In this document: positions 40,749-49,390 of the stretch, piece after piece
Numbering within the stretch: position 1 is the stretch's first letter
How the letters are laid out: the number at the start of each line of letters is the position of its first letter
Assembly: GCA_017529875.1 (NCBI GenBank)
Contig: JAFXNC010000038.1
Location: forward strand, 1-64,000
Direction of reading: 5' to 3'
Origin: Ruminococcus sp.
GTDB taxonomy: Bacteria > Bacillota > Clostridia > Oscillospirales > Ruminococcaceae
DNA: 64,000 nucleotides
Program-made: the position numbers and the translations under genes
The notes under the pieces: generated by a model
What the model was told of the DNA's origin: nothing
Databases searched by the model: none
What the model saw: only the letters and a program-made list of their open reading frames with translations

Positions 40749-42635
40749 ATGATGATGAACGAAAACCCCTCCGAGATAGTCACAGATCCCCCCGCAGCAG
40801 ACGAGACCCCTGCGGAGGAAGTGAAGACCAAAGGCCGCAGCAAGATCATATATATCCTGCTGGGGGTCATCATAATCGCCGAGCTGCTCTGGACGAGCTA
40901 TGTGTACGTCTTTCAGAAGGACGGCACCCACTCCGACGAGATCTGGAGCTACGGCCTTGCCAACAGCTACGAGCTGCCCTTCGTTTTCCTGCGCCCGGGG
41001 ATACACGTTGACTTCGCCGAAAGATCCGATTACAGAAACGTGGGCGAATGGATAAGCAGCGACGTCCTGCGCAACTATGTCACGGTGCAGGAGGGGCAGC
41101 GTTTTTCCTACGGCTCGGTCTGGGACAATCAGAAATACGACCATCACCCGCCCCTCTACTATCTGCTGCTGCATACCATATGCTCTTTCTTCCCGGACAC
41201 CTTCTCATGGGGCTTCGGCTACTTCATGAACTGCTGTTTCCTGATACTCACCCAGATATTTCTGTTCAAGTCCTCGCGGCTCATACTCAAAGACGACCTC
41301 TATGCCCTTGTGACCTGCTTTTTCTACGGCGCCGGACACGCGGCGCTCTACACCTTTTCCTTCGTCAGACAGTACTCCATGCTCACCATGTTCACGGTGA
41401 TCATGATATACCTCATCGCAAGGCTGTTCGAGGATCCGGTGCTGAAAAAGCGACTCCCGCCCATACTTATCGTCTCGATGCTGATGTTTCTGACCCACTA
41501 CTATGCGCTGGTCTTCGCCGGGACCATGACAGCCTGCATCTGCATATGGTTCTGCTTCCACAAGCAGCTGACCAAAATGCTGATCTACGGCTTTTCCATG
41601 CTGGGCTGCCTCGGGCTGTATTTCCTCATATTCCCGGCCTCTCTGGACCATATGTTCAACTACTCCACCTATGAGACAAAGATATTCGGCACGGTGCCGC
41701 AGCTGCGCAAGCTGCTCAACTACATCACCTCCAACCAGCTGGGCTTCAACACCTCGATCTATGAGTCCTACATATGGAGGGTGCTGCCGGTGGCGCTGCC
41801 GGTACTGGTGCTGCTCCTGGCGCCGCTGTGTTTCCTTTTCAGGAAGGAAAAGTGGTTCATCAAGGTGAAGAACACCGCCGTGGCTCAGCCCGGAAGGTTC
41901 CTCCGCTGGCTGCGCACCGCCAACTGGATCCCGGTGATGCTGGTGCTCTCCTGCTTTATGGTGGTATTTGCGGTCAACCTCGAGACCGACCTGTACTACA
42001 TGGGATTCTACGCCACAAGATACATCTTCTGCGTATTCCCGCCAGTCTGCATCATCGTTATGTCGCTGACTATAACGCTGCTCAGGCAGCTGCCCTTCAT
42101 CAAAAAGCATATCCTCCCGATCATAACCGTCGCCGCAGTGGTCATCACCGGAAAGATCAACCTTTTCAAGGTCAACAACTTCCTGTTCGAGAACTACCCC
42201 AGAGGCAGCGATCTTGCAGAGCTGACAGCCGGGAAAAACTGCGTCGTTATCGCGCCGGAAAGGTTTGAATGGTCTCTCACCACCCTCTGCGACACCTTCC
42301 TGGATGCAAAGAACATCTACCTTGTGACCCCCACCGTCATCCGGGAGGGCACCGACAACATCAAGGATCTGGGCGAGCCCGTTGACTGCATCCTGACTGC
42401 TTACCCCTCCCTCACCGACGAGGATTTCGAGCTGCTGACCTCCTGGGGCGCGGAGGTGCCCGAGGATATCGTTCTTTACAATATGCAGTACGCCAACGAA
42501 AATGAAACAATGGAGCTGTCCCCCTATCAGACAGCGATCGAGTTCCAGAATGAGGTCGCCGGGGACAGAGAAACGGTGATAAGAGGACAGTTCGACGTCA
42601 TGAACTCCACCGCATATTTCTTTGATCTGCGGTGA
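40749..42635 (+). CDS. GT39-like membrane glycosyltransferase
   Basis: 628 residues. A short acidic N-terminal tail, a first membrane segment (IIYILLGVIIIAELLW), and an external loop with the acidic pair in HSDEIWSYGLAN, then HHPPLYYLLLHT, which together match the PMT/ArnT (GT-C, family 39) active-site region that uses polyprenyl-phosphate sugars. About ten further membrane segments and a C-terminal soluble domain of about 130 residues follow. An in-frame extension back into the Cys-rich gene is possible on paper; AGGA eight bases before this ATG supports the start given. Acceptor, protein or glycan, is unknown. Confidence 0.82.
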   Translation: MMMNENPSEIVTDPPAADETPAEEVKTKGRSKIIYILLGVIIIAELLWTSYVYVFQKDGTHSDEIWSYGLANSYELPFVFLRPGIHVDFAERSDYRNVGEWISSDVLRNYVTVQEGQRFSYGSVWDNQKYDHHPPLYYLLLHTICSFFPDTFSWGFGYFMNCCFLILTQIFLFKSSRLILKDDLYALVTCFFYGAGHAALYTFSFVRQYSMLTMFTVIMIYLIARLFEDPVLKKRLPPILIVSMLMFLTHYYALVFAGTMTACICIWFCFHKQLTKMLIYGFSMLGCLGLYFLIFPASLDHMFNYSTYETKIFGTVPQLRKLLNYITSNQLGFNTSIYESYIWRVLPVALPVLVLLLAPLCFLFRKEKWFIKVKNTAVAQPGRFLRWLRTANWIPVMLVLSCFMVVFAVNLETDLYYMGFYATRYIFCVFPPVCIIVMSLTITLLRQLPFIKKHILPIITVAAVVITGKINLFKVNNFLFENYPRGSDLAELTAGKNCVVIAPERFEWSLTTLCDTFLDAKNIYLVTPTVIREGTDNIKDLGEPVDCILTAYPSLTDEDFELLTSWGAEVPEDIVLYNMQYANENETMELSPYQTAIEFQNEVAGDRETVIRGQFDVMNSTAYFFDLR

Positions 42636-42712
42636 GCCGCCTCAAAAACTACGGATTTGACCGGCGAAGGACTGTGCATTTCGTTCAAATTGCCAAACTT
42701 ATTTCCCAGCAC

Positions 42713-42742
42713 TTTACAAAGCCCACCGTTTTGTGCTATCAT
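42713..42742 (+). promoter_or_regulatory. Probable promoter of the binding-protein gene
   Basis: TTTACA (42713-42718), 18 bp, TATCAT (42737-42742), with GAAAGGAAG before the ATG. Confidence 0.55.
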
Positions 42743-42798
42743 ATCAGTATGCCAAAGCACGGCATCATGAAAGTATACTATACATCTGAAAGGAAGCT

Positions 42799-43767
42799 AT
42801 GAAAATGAAAAGTAAGATCCTTGCGGCACTCAGCGCCTTCTCGCTGACCGCCGCCCTCGCACTCTCGTCCTGCGGATCCTCCGGAAGCTCTTCCGCGACC
42901 GATACCGCCAGCTCCGCTGCTGCAAGCTCTGCCGCAGAGAGCTCCGCTGCTGCAAGCTCTGCCGCAGAGAGCACCGCTGATGCAAGCACTGCCGAAGAAA
43001 GCAAGGCAGCAGACGCCAGCACCGCCGACAGCACCGCTGAGCCCGCCGCTGACGACTCCTGGGACAAGGTACTTGCCAACGGCAAGCTGATCCTCGGCCT
43101 TGACGCCACCTTCAAGCCCATGGGCTACACCGACGAGAACGACCAGATCGTAGGATTCGACATCGACTGCGCCAAGGAGGTCTGCACCCGTCTCGGCATC
43201 GAGCTGGAGCCCTACGGCGTAAACTGGGAGACCAAAGAGATCGATCTGGACGCCGGCACTATCGACTGCATCTGGAACGGCCTTTCGGTATCCGACGAGC
43301 GCAAGAAGGTAATGCTCATGAGCGACCCCTACATGAGCAACCAGATGGTATTCGTAGTCAACAGTGACAGCACCATCAACTCCCTGGCAGACCTGGACGG
43401 CAAGACCGTTGCAGTACAGAACGGGTCCACCGCTCAGGAGATCCTGGCTGCCTCCGACGTAGGCAAGACCGTTACCGCCACCGAGCTGGCCACCAACGTT
43501 GAAGCCCTCAACCAGCTGGAGCTCAACCTCTGCGACGCTGTATTCCTTGATTCCGTAGTAGCCGAGTACGAGATCACCACCTCCGGCAAGGCTTTCAGAG
43601 TACTTGAAGAAGGCCTCGAGCCCGAGGAGTACGCTATCGGCTTCCGCCTGGGCGACCAGAGCCTCTGCGACAAGGTCTACGGCACCCTCAAGGAGATGAA
43701 GGCCGACGGCAAGCTGGGCGAGATCTCCACCAAGTGGTTCGGCAAGGACATCACTACCGTACAGTAA
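42799..43767 (+). CDS. Amino-acid ABC transporter substrate-binding lipoprotein
   Basis: 322 residues. Signal peptide with lipobox LALSSC (Cys25), a Ser/Ala/Glu/Asp spacer to about residue 90, then a type II periplasmic-binding fold (SBP_bac_3): GKLILGLDATFKPMGYTDENDQIVGFDIDCAKEV, a DCIWNGLSVSDERKK hinge region and LADLDGKTVAVQNGSTAQE. Such proteins bind polar amino acids and hand them to an ABC permease. No permease or ATPase gene is adjacent, so it is an orphan or serves a transporter elsewhere. The spacer contains a fresh-looking 30-bp tandem duplication. Confidence 0.9.
   Translation: MKMKSKILAALSAFSLTAALALSSCGSSGSSSATDTASSAAASSAAESSAAASSAAESTADASTAEESKAADASTADSTAEPAADDSWDKVLANGKLILGLDATFKPMGYTDENDQIVGFDIDCAKEVCTRLGIELEPYGVNWETKEIDLDAGTIDCIWNGLSVSDERKKVMLMSDPYMSNQMVFVVNSDSTINSLADLDGKTVAVQNGSTAQEILAASDVGKTVTATELATNVEALNQLELNLCDAVFLDSVVAEYEITTSGKAFRVLEEGLEPEEYAIGFRLGDQSLCDKVYGTLKEMKADGKLGEISTKWFGKDITTVQ
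42911..43000 (+). repeat. 30-bp tandem duplication in the lipoprotein spacer
   Basis: The unit starting GCTCCGCTGCTGCAAGCTCT occurs twice without a mismatch (42911-42940, 42941-42970) and a third time with several changes (42971-43000). It encodes Ser/Ala/Glu-rich linker residues. Confidence 0.9.
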
Positions 43768-43786
43768 TTTTCAGAACATAAGAAAA

Positions 43787-43819
43787 ACGGTATACCCCGC
43801 GGGGTATACCGTCTTTTTT
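43787..43819. terminator. Bidirectional terminator
   Basis: A perfect 12-bp stem ACGGTATACCCC/GGGGTATACCGT with a GC loop, A-rich before and CTTTTTTG after; serves both convergent neighbours. Confidence 0.9.
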
Positions 43820-43823
43820 GTCT

Positions 43824-45281
43824 TTACATAAGGTACATGGACGTTGCCATGAGTATGCTGCCAACGTTGCTTTGCAGCATACCGGTGAGCTCGGCGTGGC
43901 GTGCCATGAGATAGGCTCCGTCCATGCGGGCGGCGGCTTCTTCCAGCTGCCTTGCGCACTCGGAGAGCTCGTCGGCGCCGATAGTCTTTGAAACGCTCCT
44001 GAGGGAGTGGACATGAACACGGTACTTCTCCCAGTCGCCGGCGTTGAGGCTGGCGGTGAGCATCTCCTCACGCTCCGGGGCGCTGGTGGTGAACTCGTTG
44101 AGCATCTCGGTGTAGAAGTTCACGTCGTTCATGCAGTACTTCATGCCCAGTGCAGTGTTTATGCCGCCTGCGTCCAGCATGGAGAGGAAGGTGAACATCT
44201 TCTCGCTGCTGCCTTCTGCAAAGCCCTGGCCTTCGCCTTCTTCCAGCTCCTCGGGGATGAACTCCCGCATCTTGTAGTCCTTGTCCTCCTCGATCATAGC
44301 CAGCATGATGTCCGCATAGACCGGGTCGAACTGGGTGCCCTTGCCGTTGATGAGCTCGCTTTTGACGAACTCCTGAGCAAATACCGAGTGGTAGCTCCTG
44401 CGGGAGGACATGGCGTCATAGGCGTCTGCCACCGCGATGATACGCGCCTCGGCAGGTATCTCGGTGCCGCTGAGGCCGTCGGGATAGCCGTTGCCGTCGT
44501 AACGCTCATGGTGCCACCGGGCGCCTACCGCAAGCTTGGGCATCTCGGTGATGTTCTTGAGGATATCGTAGCCCGTTACCGGGTGGGTCTTGATGATGTC
44601 ATACTCCTCCTCGGTGAGCTTGGCAGGCTTGTTGATGACCTGATCCGGCACGCCGATCTTGCCCACGTCATGGAGCAGACCCATCATATAGATCTCGTCC
44701 TGCTCCTTGGAGGACAAGCCCGCTCTCTTGGCGATCTCCCGGCTGTACTCCGCCACGCGGGAGGAATGACCGTTGGTGTACTTGTCCTTGGCGTCAATAG
44801 TGCCCGCAAGGGTCTGTACCACCTGCAAGGACAGCCGCTCGTTGCGCTCATGCTCCTTGAAGGCCTCGTTGGTCTTGGCTCTCACCTCGGCTTTAAGATC
44901 GGTCTGGAGCCTGATGAGCTCAATGGTGTTGCGCACTCTCAGCAGCAGCACGCTTGCCACGAAGGGCTTCACCACGAAGTCCATAGCTCCCGCCGCCAGC
45001 GCCTTGGTCTCGGTGTCGGCGTCATCGTCGGCAGTGAGGAAGATGACAGGGGTGTTGCGTCCGTTCTTGAAGTACTGCATCCTCTGCATGGTCTCGAAGC
45101 CGTCTATGCCGGTCATGTGGATATCCAGAAGGATCAGATCCGGCTTGTTGTGCTCGATATAGGCAAGCAGGTCCTCGCCGGAGGTAAAGCCCTCAAAGCC
45201 GAAGCCGTTGCCGGTGAGTATCCTTTCCGCAAGTCTCAGGTTCTGCTTGTCGTCATCGGCGACAGCGATATTGTATCCCAT
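43824..45281 (-). CDS. REC-HD-GYP-HPt response regulator
   Basis: 485 residues with three modules. The receiver domain (1-125) has phospho-acceptor Asp53 in LLDIHMTG and Lys105. The HD-GYP domain (about 150-340) has HD at 204-205 in LLHDVGKIG and HHERYDGNGYPDGLSG, so cyclic-di-GMP phosphodiesterase activity is expected. The C-terminal HPt domain (about 375-485) carries the phospho-transfer His425 in HVHSLRSVSKTIGA. An HPt on an output enzyme is unusual and offers a second phosphorylation point. It lies 12 bases after the CheY-like gene and is third in an operon with the hybrid kinase. Confidence 0.9.
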   Translation of the reverse strand: MGYNIAVADDDKQNLRLAERILTGNGFGFEGFTSGEDLLAYIEHNKPDLILLDIHMTGIDGFETMQRMQYFKNGRNTPVIFLTADDDADTETKALAAGAMDFVVKPFVASVLLLRVRNTIELIRLQTDLKAEVRAKTNEAFKEHERNERLSLQVVQTLAGTIDAKDKYTNGHSSRVAEYSREIAKRAGLSSKEQDEIYMMGLLHDVGKIGVPDQVINKPAKLTEEEYDIIKTHPVTGYDILKNITEMPKLAVGARWHHERYDGNGYPDGLSGTEIPAEARIIAVADAYDAMSSRRSYHSVFAQEFVKSELINGKGTQFDPVYADIMLAMIEEDKDYKMREFIPEELEEGEGQGFAEGSSEKMFTFLSMLDAGGINTALGMKYCMNDVNFYTEMLNEFTTSAPEREEMLTASLNAGDWEKYRVHVHSLRSVSKTIGADELSECARQLEEAAARMDGAYLMARHAELTGMLQSNVGSILMATSMYLM

Positions 45282-45293
45282 AGTGTTACCCCC

Positions 45294-45650
45294 CTATACT
45301 CCCGCCTTCTGTAAAGCGCCTATTACCTGGGGCGCCTGAAGCGGTTTATTTATACAGCCCAGAGCCCCCAGCTCTGCGGCCTTTCTCCTGACCTCGTCGT
45401 CAAGGGTGCCGGTCATCATAAAGACAGGCATCGAAGGGCAGGCTCTCTTGATGTCCGCAAGGGTCTCAAAGCCGTTCTTCCCGGGCATCTCCACGTCGAT
45501 AAAGGCCATCTGCGGGTTTTCCCCGGCGGCTATGGCAGCACCGTCGCTGCCGTTGGCGGCGGTCACAGCCTCATGCCCCTGCTTTTTCAGCAAAAAGCCC
45601 GCCATTTTCAGAATCATAGCGTCGTCGTCTATTACAAGTATCCTGCTCAT
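45294..45650 (-). CDS. CheY-like single-domain response regulator
   Basis: 118 residues, receiver domain only: acidic pocket IDDD at residues 7-10, phospho-acceptor Asp in MAFIDVEMPGKNG, switch Thr in MMTGT and Lys in INKPLQ. The ATG overlaps the stop of the hybrid kinase gene by four bases. With no output domain it is probably a phosphate shuttle or sink in the kinase relay. Confidence 0.92.
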   Translation of the reverse strand: MSRILVIDDDAMILKMAGFLLKKQGHEAVTAANGSDGAAIAAGENPQMAFIDVEMPGKNGFETLADIKRACPSMPVFMMTGTLDDEVRRKAAELGALGCINKPLQAPQVIGALQKAGV

Positions 45651-48600
45651 TTATCAATCACCTCTCTGATATTGCCGAGCAGCTCCCGGAATTCCTCCAT
45701 GAGCTTTTCGTGCCTGTTTACGATGTATTCTTTGTCACCGCGCTTGGCGGCAAATTCCATTTCCCTGGCGTGATCCGAAAGCAGCACCGCGCCTATGGTA
45801 AGGGAGCTGCTCTTTAAGCTGTGCGCCATTATGCCGTAATCCTTGATGTTGTCCTCGGCAAGAGCCTTCTCCATTTCCTCTGAGCGCTCCGATTCGAGGT
45901 AGGCTCCCAGGGTCTCAAAGAAGAACTCTTTCGAGCCCATGCAGTACTCCGAGGCGGTCATCATATTCAGCTGGGGCAGCTTTTCGTGGAGCATTTCCAG
46001 ATCGCTCATGGTGAAGCTGTCGCTGTCCCCGGGCTCAGGCTCGGGCTCGGGCTGCTGCTTTTTGGGCTTGCCCTCGGTGTAGCTGACCAGCTCCGGCGGC
46101 AGGAAGCGTTCAAGCCGCTTTTCCAGCGCCGCAGTCTCGATAGGCTTGGTGAGGTAATCGTCGAAGCCCGCTTCGAGATACATCTCCCTGGCGCCCACGA
46201 TAGCGTTGGCGGTCAGGGCGATGACGGCGGTGCCCTCGGTGCTTATGTTCTGCTCCCGCAGCTGCTTCATGACTTCAAGGCCGTCCATCACCGGCATCAT
46301 GTGGTCGAGGAAGACTATGTCATAGTGCTTCACAGCCATCTTGCACAGCGCCTCGGAGCCCGAAGCCGCCGTATCCGGGATGATGCCGTTTATCTTCACG
46401 AGGCCCGCAGCTACCCGCAGGTTCATGTCGTTGTCGTCCACCACAAGCACCTTTGCCTCCGGCGCCCAGAGGCGTTTCTTGTTCTCGCCGCTCTCGGCTG
46501 CGTGCCTGTGCTCGCCGAGGTCGCCCATGGGAAGGGAATTAGCCACCTCCTGCTCCAGCCGGAAAGAGAACTGCGACCCCTTGCCGTACTCGCTTGCCAC
46601 CTCCAGCTTGCTGTTCATCATTTCCAGCAGCTTGGTGACTATCGAGATGCCCAGACCGGTGCCCTCGATATTGCGGTTGCGCTTTTCGTCGAGGCGCTTG
46701 AATGACTCGAACAGCCCTCCAATATCCTCCTCGCGGATGCCTATGCCGGTGTCTGCCACCTCGACGAACATTATCATCCTCTTGCCGTCGTCGGACTGGG
46801 ATTCTTTCTTCACCGTCAGGGTGACAGTACCCCGGTCGGTGTACTTCACGGCGTTGGTCAGCAGGTTGGAGATCACCTGCGTTATCCGCACGTCGTCCCC
46901 CACAAGAGCTGTGGGCAGCTCCGGGTCGGCGTGGACCACAAGCTCCAGCCCCTTGCCCTCGGCACGCTGCTGCACTGCGGTGACAAGCTCGCTTATCATC
47001 ACGGCGGTGTCGTACTCGGCGGGGACTATCTCCATTTTGCCGTCCTCGATCTTGGAGAAGTCAAGTATGCTGTTTATCAGCGACAGCAGCGTTCTGCCTG
47101 CGCTGCGTATGCCTGCGGAGTATTCGGTGATGGACTCGTCCTCGCTCTCCCGCAGTATCATCTCATTGAGACCCAGCACCGCGTTGATAGGCGTTCTGAT
47201 CTCATGGGACATCTGTGCTAAGAATGTACTCTTGGCCCTGTCTGCGGCGATAGCGGCATCCGCCGACTCCTTGAGGGAGCGGTTTGCCTCCTCCTGCAGG
47301 CCGATAAGGTTCGACATTATCTTGTACACCAGCACGGTGCAGAAGAACAGCACGATTATCAGTATCACGCCGTACACGACAGCGTCGCCGTAGATAGTCC
47401 AGATGCTCTGCACCACATAGACCGTGAAGCCGGTTTTACTTTCTTTAACGGCGATGACGGTCTTCAACTTCTCGTCGTAGTCCCTGATAAAGCTTATATC
47501 GTCCTTGTCGGCGTTGACCTTGCTGTAAAACGACAGTTCAAGGATATTGGTGGAACCGTTCTCGGACATCTGATAGCTGCCGTAGGGGTGGTTGATTATC
47601 TCGCCGGAGGCGTCTGCCAGGAAGGCATAGCCGTCGTCCGAATAGCTCGAACCCAGTATGTCTATGAGCTTATCCATATAGAAGTCTATACCGAAGATGC
47701 CCAGGAATTCCCCGTTGTCGCTGCGGCAGACCTTCTCTGAGAGGGTGATGCAGTAGAGCCCGGTCTGTTCGTCGTAGTAGGGAGCCGAGATGCTCCACCC
47801 CTCCTCAGAGTTGAGGGTGCTCCTGTACCAGGCGCGTTCCTCTACCCGCCAGCTGGAATCGGGTAACCAGCCGTTGTTCATGTATACGCTGGGGTCAAGC
47901 TCCGGATTAGCCAGGTAGGTCACCGATATCTCGGGGTACTGCTTGGTTATCCTGTCAAGGAAGCTCACAGTCTCCTCGTAGGAGGCCAGCATATCCGGGT
48001 TGGTGGAGACCAGCGACGAGAACATATCCAGCACGCTTTTCTGAGTGTTGACCCATTCAAGGAGCTGATACTCGTAGCTGTCCACCTCCTGCTGCATCTT
48101 GTTCTTGCCCCAGCGGTAGGTGTAGGAGACGTTGATATATACGCTTATGCCCATTACCAGCATCAGCGCCGCCAAGATCACCGTCCGGAAGTGGCGGCTC
48201 ATCCTTATGGTGCGGGTGCGCTCCTTTTTGCTCTCCTTCTCGGAGCGGACTATGCTGGAATAGGAGATTATCTTGTTTATCCTCTCGGAGAGGGTATGTC
48301 CCGCCTCGTTGATGCGGGCAAGGACGGTGCTCTGGTCGGCGTCGTCGGCGTTTTCCCTGGAAGAACCGGATATGATCTTTCTGAGCGGCTCCTGGAGCTC
48401 GCCGGTTATCTGCGCCAAGAATTCCTCCTTGTAGGCGAGGGCCTCCTCGGCGCGGCGGGCAGTGCGCACGCTCATTATATACATGACGACTATCACCGCG
48501 AACACCATAAGGGATATGCTTATCATGGCAAGCATCTGCAAATAGGAGGTGCGGTAAAGCGTCCAGTTGTTCTCGCTGACTATAAGATACCAGCCGAAGC

Positions 48601-49360
48601 CAGAGCGGGTGGCAAATAGGTTGTTGCCGCCGGTGGAGGCGGTGGCCACGCCCTCAGAGGTCTTGGCAAGGGAGAATATGGCGGTGTACTCCGGCATCTC
48701 GGAGGCAAGGCTCTTGCCCACCAGCTCCTCGTCGCTGCATCCGGCTATGATGCCTTCCTCGGTGACGATGACGGCGCCGCTGCCCTCGCTGCTGCTCATG
48801 CTGCTGATGTGCTGCTGGATGTTCTCCATGGTGTAGTCAAGGGCTACCACCGTTTCTCCGTCGGAGAGCAGCACGCTCACGGAATAGCAGATGTTCCCGG
48901 AATAGGCGTCCACATAGGGGTCGGTGACATAGGGCTCGCCCTTCGCCCTGACAGCGCCGGTGTACCAGCTGCGCTCGTTGACCTTGTAATCCGCGGGGGC
49001 GTTGAAGTCGGGTATGATATACCAGCCTTTGCCTGCCACATAGGCGTTGAAGCACACCCCGTCGGTGGAGCTCAGCAGCTCGGCCTTTTTGGCGTGGATA
49101 TAGTCGGAGAGGGCTTTGCGTTCTTTATCGCCGGCGTCGAATATCGCTGAGACCTCCACGGCGCAGCGCAGGGCTGTGGTCTTGGCTTCGCCGATAGTTT
49201 CCTCCAGCTCTCCGCAGACGGCGGCAAGCTTGTTTGAGCCTGACTGCTTGGTCTGCTGGGAGGTCACTCTGAACACCAGCATTATCTCCGTAACGATAGC
49301 CGCAATGAGCAGGGCCCCTATAATGGCAAGCTTAAAGCCGGTTCTTCTGTTACCCTTCAC
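45647..49360 (-). CDS. Tandem-Cache hybrid histidine kinase with an internal dead HisKA
   Basis: 1237 residues. First sensor: TM (12-31), extracellular Cache-like domain (about 35-270), TM (about 275-297). Then a remnant dimerisation domain (300-375) where FLAQITGELQEPL has Gly320 in place of the phospho-His. Second sensor: TM (392-410), dCache domain (about 425-655), TM (about 661-680). Active kinase: FLAQMSHEIRTPI with His719, an ATPase domain with NLLTNAVKY, DTGIGI and GTGLG, a receiver with Asp1019 in IVFLDHMMPVMDG, a Pro/Glu linker, and HPt with His1180 in MAHSLKSSS. The protein looks like a gene fusion or duplication whose first kinase decayed. Genes for its likely partners follow immediately. 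Confidence 0.9.
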   Translation of the reverse strand: MKGNRRTGFKLAIIGALLIAAIVTEIMLVFRVTSQQTKQSGSNKLAAVCGELEETIGEAKTTALRCAVEVSAIFDAGDKERKALSDYIHAKKAELLSSTDGVCFNAYVAGKGWYIIPDFNAPADYKVNERSWYTGAVRAKGEPYVTDPYVDAYSGNICYSVSVLLSDGETVVALDYTMENIQQHISSMSSSEGSGAVIVTEEGIIAGCSDEELVGKSLASEMPEYTAIFSLAKTSEGVATASTGGNNLFATRSGFGWYLIVSENNWTLYRTSYLQMLAMISISLMVFAVIVVMYIMSVRTARRAEEALAYKEEFLAQITGELQEPLRKIISGSSRENADDADQSTVLARINEAGHTLSERINKIISYSSIVRSEKESKKERTRTIRMSRHFRTVILAALMLVMGISVYINVSYTYRWGKNKMQQEVDSYEYQLLEWVNTQKSVLDMFSSLVSTNPDMLASYEETVSFLDRITKQYPEISVTYLANPELDPSVYMNNGWLPDSSWRVEERAWYRSTLNSEEGWSISAPYYDEQTGLYCITLSEKVCRSDNGEFLGIFGIDFYMDKLIDILGSSYSDDGYAFLADASGEIINHPYGSYQMSENGSTNILELSFYSKVNADKDDISFIRDYDEKLKTVIAVKESKTGFTVYVVQSIWTIYGDAVVYGVILIIVLFFCTVLVYKIMSNLIGLQEEANRSLKESADAAIAADRAKSTFLAQMSHEIRTPINAVLGLNEMILRESEDESITEYSAGIRSAGRTLLSLINSILDFSKIEDGKMEIVPAEYDTAVMISELVTAVQQRAEGKGLELVVHADPELPTALVGDDVRITQVISNLLTNAVKYTDRGTVTLTVKKESQSDDGKRMIMFVEVADTGIGIREEDIGGLFESFKRLDEKRNRNIEGTGLGISIVTKLLEMMNSKLEVASEYGKGSQFSFRLEQEVANSLPMGDLGEHRHAAESGENKKRLWAPEAKVLVVDDNDMNLRVAAGLVKINGIIPDTAASGSEALCKMAVKHYDIVFLDHMMPVMDGLEVMKQLREQNISTEGTAVIALTANAIVGAREMYLEAGFDDYLTKPIETAALEKRLERFLPPELVSYTEGKPKKQQPEPEPEPGDSDSFTMSDLEMLHEKLPQLNMMTASEYCMGSKEFFFETLGAYLESERSEEMEKALAEDNIKDYGIMAHSLKSSSLTIGAVLLSDHAREMEFAAKRGDKEYIVNRHEKLMEEFRELLGNIREVIDK

Positions 49361-49390
49361 TCATTTTCACTCCTTTGGGGCGGGGGATAG

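Noticed and set aside
42911-43000. CRISPR-like repeat
   Set aside because: The units are directly adjacent with no spacers and in frame within a coding linker.
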